Assembly: GCA_963736235.1 (NCBI GenBank)
Contig: CAVTOR010000031.1
Location: forward strand, 620,001 to 684,000
Direction of reading: 5' to 3'
From: CAVORB01 sp963736235
GTDB taxonomy: Bacteria > Pseudomonadota > Gammaproteobacteria > Chromatiales > Chromatiaceae
Length of the DNA: 64,000 bases
Shown: positions 57,081-64,000 of the stretch, in pieces
Layout of the letters: each line of letters opens with the position of its first letter
Numbering within the stretch: position 1 is the first letter of the stretch
Position numbers and translations under genes: made by a program
Notes under the pieces: generated by a model
Databases searched by the model: none
The model's input: only the letters and a program-made list of their open reading frames with translations
What the model was told of the DNA's origin: nothing

Positions 57081-60000
57081 ATGAGACTGAAATCACTAGG
57101 GTTCGCCACGGCGGCAGCGTTGCTCGCGGGACTATCCGCGCCAACGTTCGCCGACGACGGCGCGATCAATAACAAGAGCATGTCGCGCACCATTCAGGTG
57201 CCGATCTTTGACCAGGCAATCCTCAACGATCATGTCCCGGAGGCGGAGCACGCCTTCACCGACATGATGGGGTTCTATGTGCCGGCCCAGGCCGCGAGCG
57301 GCGCCCCGGCGGGCGAGGCAGCGGACTGCGATATCGATCGAGTACCTGAACATCGACGAGGTGCTCGTCGGAAGAGCTCCCGGTGGCCAAGCCGCTGGTC
57401 AACGTCTTCATCTACGGCCCCGCGATCGGGGTCGAGAACACGGCGTTCGCCCACAGCTTCATGGACACCTATGCCGCGGTGAGCCTCGACGACGGCGAGA
57501 CCTGGAAGAAGACCAACCTGTCCGAGTCCGCCGACCTGAGCTCGTTCGACCTCGACCTGGACCACGACGCCGAGTGGCGACGATAAGCTACCCAATGACC
57601 ACACCATCGAGGCTGGAAGACGACGGACGAGGTCGGCGCCTGCACGCGCCGGGGTACGACACCCCGTTCGCGGCCATTGCACCGAGTGCCACGGCGCGCC
57701 CTGCAGGGCACGACGCAGGCGCCCTCCTGCTACAGCTGCCACGGCAACAAGTGGGAGGAGGACACCCCCGCCGATCTCGGCCCGATGATCACCGCGGCCG
57801 ACTCGGGAAGGGTGAGCTCGAGAACGCATCAGGGTGAGAGCCCGGGCCCAGGAGCCCATCACCATCATCAACGCCGTCAGCGGCGAGACATCGCCACCGC
57901 CTGGGCCAACCGGCGCGGTGGTTCAGTTCGAGGCGGAGTTCGAGGACGAGGCCCCGCCCTGCGTCGTCGCCGCCGAGTACACCGACGAGAACGGCGCCGA
58001 ACTTTCGGGTACCGCCGTGTCCGTGGTCGACGAGGAGACCGACGAGCCGATCGAGGAGTGCGCCGGCCATCCGATCGACCTTACCGTCTACCCCGGTGGC
58101 ACCTACAACGTGTTCCACGCCACCGCCGGCAACAAGACCCTGGTCGCCTGGCCCAGCCGCTTCTGCTCCCAAGGTCAGCCGGCTTACACCATGTCGCCGA
58201 CCCAGCCCGAACCAGACCTCAACCGGTTGGAGGCCGTCGTCAGCTTCCTGCAGACCGGCAGCGAAGACCTCGGCGTGCCGGCTCTGCCAGACTTCAGCAT
58301 GGACGACGACCTATACCTGGTCGACGCCTTCGGCGCGGCGGGCAAGCAGGACGCCATCGACTTCGCCGACGAGGGTTACCCCCAGGCCGGCGTGGTGCCC
58401 TTCGGCTGCGTCTGGACGTCCCGCGGCGTACTGCTGCCGGGCGACGACCCGCAGAACGGACGAAGCGGAAGAGAGCCACATGGTCTGGACCAAGGCCGAG
58501 CGCCTGACCTCCGGAAGGCGCGACCCCAACCGCATCGAGGTCAAGGCGGTCAAGGACGCCGGCTTCGTCATCACCTGGCAGGAAGACCCCGACGGGCTGC
58601 GTCCCGGTCAGGGCGAAGGCCCGGGCGAGGGCTGGAGCGGCGCGGTCGCGCATCCCCAGACCGACGTCTGGTACTCCTTCATCAACTGGGAGTATTTCGA
58701 CATCGTCGAAGACAAGCCCCGATGACACGACGACCCCGATCAATATTCTTGATCAAGACCTGCTCCTGACCGGCAGGCCCCAGGTCTTCGTGCCGATGGC
58801 GGTGCCCATGCGCCTGACCAACAACGCCAAGTGCACCTTTGTCGAAGATGACGACGGCGTAAATCCTTCCCCAACCTCTACTGCGACGGAGCCTTGCGTC
58901 GGCCTACGGCCTGAAGGATCAGTGTGCCACCACGGTGACCATTCAGACCGGTAATGAGAACAGTCCCTCGACGAGTCGGAGATCTGCGTCGGAGAAGCGA
59001 AGATGGGACTGCCCAACCGGGCCAACACCGCCGCCACGCGGCCGCGGCTCGGCCTCCAGGGCTACACCGCCGACGCCGACACCGGCGACAAGAGCGCCTG
59101 GGTGGTGGTGGCGATGGAGGAGTCCAAGGGACTGGGCAAGTTCTTCTTCCGTCCCGACGGCCTTGACGGCACGTTCGACGGCTTAGCCGACCCCTGCACC
59201 GAGGCAGAATCGGAGGAAGATCCGACCTGCTCCGAGGAGATCGGCAAGAACCAGTGGTACTTCAGCTTCGACATGGGCACCCCGGACACCTCCGCGGGCG
59301 CCGGCGAGCCGAACAGCCTGGTCTCGAACCTGGTCTACCAGGGCGACCTGCTGAACCAGCCCGAGGTCTACTGGGAGACCGGCGAGTTCTACGGCCTGAT
59401 GGACACCGCTGAGATGGGTGCCGACGGCGGTAGCCTCTACGAGCCCTACGACTTCCAGATCGTCAGCACCGAGATCGCGCGCCGCGCCAGCCTGCTGATC
59501 CAGTCCGTCGACAAGGCGGTGGGAAGCGCAAACGGCCTGGCCGCGATCCCGTCCTGGAAGCAGGGCCCCATGCGTCAGGGCGGACCCGCCGACACCATGC
59601 TGCGCCGCATGGTGCTGCCGGAAGGATATGGCGGCGGCGTGACGCCGGAGGAATGCACGCTGGACGACAACGTCGACGACGGAGCGGACCGGTGGTCGAG
59701 AGCGCCACGCTGCGCGTGATCTCCACCGGAGGGTCCGGCTGCTGGTGACCGTCAGCGGCTTCGACGGCATCGAGTGGGATCGGGTTACAGGACGGGGACC
59801 CGCCTGCAACTGCGAAACGCCGTGAACACGGACCTGTACGGCTACCCGCGGGACGTGGACGAGAGCGGCACCTCGGTGAGGTACAACGTCAACGCCGACA
59901 CCTGGGGCGCGATCCCCTGCGCCATTCAAGCGGCCGACTGGGACGTCGCGAGCCCGGCGTTCGGGCCCTGGACCGTGGTCGACACCAGCGCGCTGCCCGC

Positions 60001-61807
60001 GGGCGAGAGCTGCGTGGGGACGATCCCGGCCGAGTGCCTCGGACGGCGGACTGCCCGATCGCGATCGACGAGCCACAACCCGCCGTCACGGACGCGCTGC
60101 TCTTCAATCGGACGAGCGATGACCGCCTGACGATGGTCTTGACCGTCGAGGGCCTCGACGGCTGACGACGAGACGCCGACTGTGTTCCGCAACGCGGTGA
60201 CCGGAGAGGCGTACAGCGGCGCGAGATTCAAGACCGACGAGGACGGCACCGAGCGGTACTGGTTCAACCCGGTGAATCTGGGTGTGCCCTGCGCCATCCA
60301 GGCGGCCAATTCCGATGGCAGCCCGGCGTTCGGGCCCTGGATCGCCGTGGACACCTCGGCCTACCCGGACCTGGTCTGTGACGGCCCGATTCCGGAAGAG
60401 TGCACGGCGCTGTCACCTGGCGGCCGCGCGCGGCACCTGCCCGGCATCGAGGTCAACCCGTACGCCTTCGAGAACATGGCGTGCGAGAACTGGCTGTTCG
60501 ACAGACGGCACGCAACCCGTACTACCCGAAGGGCGCTGTGCCTGGATCCGGCCACCAACCTCTCGGGCGTGGTGCCTGATACCTGCATCGATGACGGAGA
60601 CGGCGGTGCCGTGTTGAGTGCCCGACGGTGGACTTCACCACCTCCACCTTCGGCATCGGCGACACCAACCCGATCCTGCAGGGGTCGGTGCAGGGCGAGG
60701 GCAACACCAGCGTGTGCTCACCTGGCACCAGTGCCCGTCGGATGGCACCGTGGTGGCGTCGGATGGCGATAACGCCGGTTGACTGCGATACTGATGACCG
60801 CACGGATGACTTCGTCAACCTGCTGGATCAGTCCTGGTACAACCCGCTGGATGTCTCCAAGGGCCACAGGGGCTTCCTCGACGGTGACTTCGTGCAGTTC
60901 CTGTACGCCTGGTCACCCAACTGGCGCCTCAACGCCAAGGGCAACGACCGCTACGACCTGTACGTACGGCGCTCGTTCGACGGCGGTAACACCTGGACCA
61001 CGACCCCGAGCTCGTTCACGGCCAGCGATGGCCTGAGCTACACGGGCGACGGCACCGTCACCTGCGAACGCTACCGTCCTGACAGAGACCGACACCGGGA
61101 GATCGTGTCGAGCCGACCGCGTGCTACGAGTTCGGTGCGGGGGCTAACGAGCATGCCCGCAACGTGACCCAGCACCAGGCCTGCGCATCACCACGCTGGA
61201 TCCGCGTTACGCGACCGACCAAGGCGACCATCGAGGAGGGCTGCACGGATGGGCTGTTCCTCGACCAGCGACCGGTCATCGACGGCTATCTTGACCTGCG
61301 ACGACACCTGCCGATGGACTACGACTCCGACCTGCGGAATCCGTCCCGTTACTTCATGGTCTTCGAGACCGGCGACAACACCACCGTGGAAGTGGGTGAG
61401 GCGGAGCCTCTTGACCTCTTCTACAGCCGTGCCGAGGGCTTCGGTGACGACTACGTGGTGTGGACCGAGACGGATACCGATTCGGCCGATCCGACGACTG
61501 TCTGCTACCCGACCGTCGACTACGGTGACGAGGATCTGGGTGTGGCTGTAGGCTCGGGCTTCTGCAACGAGTTCGACAACATGAACACCGGCGGCGATAC
61601 CCACTCCAGCGAGGCCAACCTCGAGTCCAACCCGGACGGCTCCAAGCTGTATGCGGTCTGGGCCCAGTGGGTGTTCGACGACACGACTGGTGAGGAGTCA
61701 TCGAATCCGACGCCATGGCACGGCGGATCTGGTGGATCGACGACTACGTCTCTGACAATCCGGACCTGATCTACACCCTGCCTGGGACGCAGCAGCCGAC
61801 CGAGTAG
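57081..61807 (+). CDS. Giant secreted diheme protein with Asp-box motifs (frameshifted)
   Basis: About 1570 residues after joining frames. It starts with a signal peptide (LGFATAAALLAGLSAPTFAD). Near residues 190-225 lie two heme sites, CTECHG and CYSCHG, in a diheme-like block. Asp-box motifs SLDDGETW (about 57489) and SFDGGNTW (about 60970) suggest a beta-propeller of the BNR type. Two tandem copies of the Ig-like domain (NAV.. then PCAIQAA.. SPAFGPW..VDTSA) lie at about 59690-60050 and 60090-60410. The C-terminal third (DGDFVQFLYAWSPNWRLNA, RYFMVFETGDNTTVEVG) is acidic and beta-rich. The stop TAG 61805-61807 is followed by a terminator. Many single-base breaks occur. No enzymatic function is recognised. 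Confidence 0.82.
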
Positions 61808-61846
61808 TCGTTAACTGAAACCGCACGATAAGGCGTGCGAAACCAA

Positions 61847-61879
61847 GGCGGGTCACCGAAAGGTGGCCCGCCTTTTTTT
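61847..61879 (+). terminator. Rho-independent terminator of the giant gene
   Basis: GGCGGGTCACC pairs with GGTGGCCCGCC (11 bp, one mismatch) around a GAAA loop, directly followed by seven T. It lies 40 bp after the stop codon. Confidence 0.93.
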
Positions 61880-61882
61880 GTG

Positions 61883-62324
61883 CCCCTTCCCCCTCTCAGG
61901 GGGAAGGCTGGGATGGGGGTGGGCACAGGCGCCCTTGAAATGGCCGCAGGGTCTCTACCCCCCACCTGACCTCCCCCCTGCAAGGGGGGAGGGATGGGCG
62001 AGTGAGCCTGCCGCGGGTCTCCTTCCCCCTCTGAGGGGGAAGGCTGGGATGGGGGTGGGCACAGGCGGCCTTGAAATGATCGCAGGGTCTCTACCCCCCA
62101 CCTGACCTCCCCCCTGGCAGGGGGGAGGGATGGGCGAGTGAGCCTGCCGCGGGTCTCCTTCCCCCTTTGAGGGGGAAGGCCGGGATGGGGGTGGGCACAG
62201 GCGGCCTTGAAATGACGCAGGGTCTCGACCCCCCTCCTGACCTCCCCCTGGCAGGGGGGGGAATGGGCGAGTGAGCCTGCCGCGGGACTCCTCCCTCTGA
62301 GAGGGGGGAGGAAGAACAGAGGGG
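61883..62324 (+). repeat. Tandem ~138-bp GC-rich palindromic repeats, upstream array
   Basis: Three near-identical units plus a partial one. Each has a palindrome of the type CCTTCCCCC-N-GGGGGAAGG, then GGGATGGGGGTGGGCAC, a spacer with CTTGAAATG, and a second palindrome CCTCCCCCC-N-GGGGGGAGG with GGATGGGCGAGTGAGCCTGC. Unit starts are near 61885, 62022 and 62159. Similar units flank the DUF559 gene on its other side. Confidence 0.9.
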
Positions 62325-62699
62325 TCAGCAGTCTTTCCCTTGCTCCCCCGTCAGCTCGTTCCAGATTGCCTGTCTGACGGCGTCGATGTCGTTGAGGACC
62401 TCGTTGTTCCAGAAGCGCAGCACCCGATATCCCTGGCGGTTCAGCCAGGCGGTCCTTGCCGCGTCCTGCGCCTGCCGCTCTCCATGCTGGCCGCCGTCGA
62501 CCTCGATCACCAGGGCGGCCTCGATGCAGACGAAATCGACGATGAAGCGCCCAAGCGGATGCTGGCGCCGAAACTTGAGCCCCTCGACCTGACGCCGCCG
62601 CAGATGCCTCCACAGCAGGCGCTCCGCATCCGTCATCTCCCGGCGCAGATCGCGCACGTTCGCCTTGGTAGATGGCTTGATTCTCGCCAGCCGTTTCAT
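62325..62699 (-). CDS. DUF559 (Vsr-like) endonuclease-fold protein
   Basis: The 124-residue protein has the DUF559 signature: MTDAERLLWRHLRRRQVEGL, FRRQHPLGRFIVDFVCIEAA, LVIEVDGGQHGERQAQD and RVLRFWNNEVLNDIDAV. The IVDFVC, VIEVDGGQH and FWN elements match the Vsr-type PD-(D/E)xK fold. It lies between two arrays of the same palindromic repeats, and its stop is inside the upstream array. Function of the family is not established. Confidence 0.93.
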   Translation of the reverse strand: MKRLARIKPSTKANVRDLRREMTDAERLLWRHLRRRQVEGLKFRRQHPLGRFIVDFVCIEAALVIEVDGGQHGERQAQDAARTAWLNRQGYRVLRFWNNEVLNDIDAVRQAIWNELTGEQGKDC

Positions 62700-62715
62700 G
62701 CCCTTTCCCTATGAG

Positions 62716-62950
62716 CTCCTTCCCCCTGTGAGGGGGAAGGTGGGGATGGGGGTTGGCGCAGCCGGCGCTGAAGCGACCGCGGCGCCTCTACCCCCCTCCT
62801 GACCTCCCCCCTCGCAGGGGGGAGGGATAAATGAGTGAGCGTACATCGAGACCCCTTCCCCCTGGGAGGGGGGGATGGCCGTGTGAGCTTGTCGCGGTCT
62901 CCTTCCCCCTCTGAGGGGGAAGGTCGGGATGGGGGTGGGCACTGGCAGCC
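62716..62950 (+). repeat. GC-rich palindromic repeats, downstream array
   Basis: Three degenerate units of the same family as 61883-62324: CCTTCCCCCTGTGAGGGGGA at about 62720, CCTCCCCCC-N-GGGGGGAGG at about 62800, a shorter unit near 62862, and CCTTCCCCCTCTGAGGGGGA at about 62902. They end about 40 bp before the FKBP gene. Confidence 0.88.
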
Positions 62951-62991
62951 GATTGCCCGACATCCCTCGCCCTTCTCCGCCCCTCCCCGGT

Positions 62992-63738
62992 CTACTCTTC
63001 AGGGGGGAGCGGAGGCCGAGGCGTCGGCCTCGGGGGCCGCGGCGGGGCCGGATCGACGGACAGCAGCTCGACCTCGTAGATCAGGGCGCTGTTGGGCGGG
63101 ATGCGATCGCGCGGAGAACGCTTGCCATAGCCGAGATCGGGCGGGATGTAGAGCTCCCACTTGGCTCCCTCCTTCATCAGCAGCAGCGCCTCGCGCCAGC
63201 CCTTGATGACCTTCCTCACCTGGAAGGTCGAGGGCTTGCCGCGCTCGTAGGAGCTGTCGAACTCGGTACCGTCGATGAGGGTGCCGCGGTAGTTCACCGT
63301 CACCCGACCGTGACCTCCGGGGTCTTGCCCTCGCCGGCGCTCAGCTCCTTGTACTGCAGCCCGCTGGCCAGGGTCTTGACCCCCTCCTTCTCGGCGTTGG
63401 CGGCGAGGAAGGCGAGCGAGGCCTCCAGGTTCGCCTCGGCCCGCTGCCGCTTTGATCTCGGCGAGCGCCTTCTGCCGGGCGCTCTTGCTGACCTCGGGCT
63501 TGGCGCCCGACAGGGCGTCATCGACGCCTTTGCGCAACGCCTCCCGGCTCAGCTCGAGGTCCTGACGCTTGATGTCCTCCCCAGCTCGTAGCCGAGGCTG
63601 TAGAGGATCTTTTCATTGTCGGACATGGGCTCGGCGGCCTGCTCCGCGCGGAGCGCTTCCGGTCGTCGCATCGACCGGCTGGTCCGCCAGCGCGACGCCG
63701 TTCAGAATCCCAAGCGTCGCTAAGGAGACGCTGATCAT
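62992..63738 (-). CDS. FKBP-type peptidyl-prolyl isomerase, periplasmic (frameshifted)
   Basis: About 248 residues after joining frames. The ATG at 63738 starts a short signal peptide (MISVSLATLGILNGVALA). The N-terminal dimer domain has NEKILYSLGYELGEDIKRQD and ALRKGVDDALSGAKPEVSKS, and the FKBP domain has VTVNYRGTLIDGTEFDSSYE, KVIKGWREALLLMKEGAKWE and YIPPDLGYGKRSPRDRIPPN. It is a FkpA/Mip-like foldase, with a Pro/Arg-rich tail after VELLSVDPAP. Breaks lie near 63610, 63450 and 63300. Confidence 0.9.
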
Positions 63739-63795
63739 TGGCCATCCTGGCCAAAATCAGCACGCCACCCAAGAAGCGTGGTTCTTGGATGGCTT

Positions 63796-63865
63796 CATTT
63801 TCAAACGCTTACGCGCTTGAAAATGGCGTCACATCCCTGTGCCGCGGGAGGCGCTGAATTGATCA
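63796..63865 (-). repeat. 70-bp dispersed repeat, copy 2
   Basis: The reverse complement of this stretch matches 15606-15675 with three differences in 70. It lies 57 bp upstream of the FKBP start and contains the same inverted-repeat half. Confidence 0.8.
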
Positions 63866-63998
63866 GCGTTTTCCTAAGGCGATCATCGATGTCTTCAGTA
63901 TCATTCCTTATCTCCTGCTCTTCTCTGCGGTCCTGAAAATGTGCTTCAAAATCAACGGACGCCACCGCTTGCCCCTGACGGTTGACCGCCCTGTGCGC
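63801..63998 (-). CDS. Partial frame through the dispersed repeat
   Basis: On the minus strand the frame is open from the window edge to TGA at 63801-63803. It reads VASVDFEAHFQDRREEQEIR, then NDTEDIDDRLRKTLINSA, then PPAAQGCDAIFKRVSV, so the repeat forms the last 21 codons. The charged text before the repeat looks protein-like. Family unknown; the full gene is outside the window. Confidence 0.35.
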   Translation of the reverse strand, partial: AHRAVNRQGQAVASVDFEAHFQDRREEQEIRNDTEDIDDRLRKTLINSAPPAAQGCDAIFKRVSV

Positions 63999-64000
63999 GA

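Noticed and set aside
61883..62950. CRISPR array
   Set aside because: Units are about 138 bp with internal palindromes and near-identical spacers; no cas genes.

Overview
The window looks like the chromosome of a GC-rich gammaproteobacterium, most likely a sulfur-bacterium-type member of the Chromatiales. The evidence is a class III PHA synthase pair (PhaE/PhaC), the gene orders mlaFEDCB-murA-hisGDC, kdsD/kdsC-lptCAB-rpoN-hpf-ptsN-hprK-rapZ and ffh-rpsP-rimM-trmD-rplS, a bacterial sucrose synthase, and many multiheme c-type cytochromes. No rRNA operon or CRISPR array is visible.

Layout. 0-3 kb: end of phaE, phaC, and a membrane diguanylate cyclase. 3.5-14.4 kb (mostly minus strand): sucrose synthase, hisC-hisD-hisG, murA, the Mla phospholipid-transport operon and a small unknown gene. 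14.5-25.2 kb (plus): LPS Kdo synthesis and LptCAB, RpoN, HPF, and a complete regulatory phosphotransferase set (PtsN, HprK, RapZ, an EIIA of the mannose family, HPr, EI) with no sugar permease. 26-31 kb (minus): exonuclease I, L19, TrmD, RimM, S16 and Ffh. 31-34.3 kb: a CcsA-like membrane protein, two small sugar/nucleotidyl transferases and a radical-SAM ArsS-like protein. tRNA-Ala(CGC) and tRNA-Arg(CCT) follow.

34.7-41.3 kb is a lower-GC genomic island attached to the 3' end of tRNA-Arg. It holds a large serine recombinase, iterated operator-like sites, a series of hairpins, a Mrr-like nuclease gene broken by an IS5-type remnant, a Fic protein and decayed integrase-like scraps. 41.4-61.8 kb is the most unusual part. 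It carries an octaheme secreted cytochrome, a MacAB-like exporter, a pentaheme PKD-domain protein, pentapeptide, RTX-like and ankyrin proteins, a tethered coiled-coil protein, a Crp/Fnr regulator with an FNR-like cysteine pattern, and a giant secreted diheme protein with Asp-box motifs. The C-terminal domain of the octaheme cytochrome also appears twice in the giant protein, which ties the two ends of this locus together. I read it as a candidate redox-controlled, secreted or extracellular electron-transfer system. 61.9-64 kb has a DUF559 endonuclease-like gene embedded in palindromic GC-rich repeat units, an FKBP-type isomerase, and a second copy of a 70-bp dispersed repeat first seen at 15.6 kb.

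Caution: many genes (3.6-9.9, about 21.0, 38.4-44.7, 47.2, 48.9-51 and 57-63.7 kb) are broken by single-base frameshifts across which the protein signature simply continues in another frame. Essential genes such as murA, hisG and hisC are affected, so most breaks are probably sequence errors rather than real pseudogenes. I annotate those genes as whole units and state the approximate break points.
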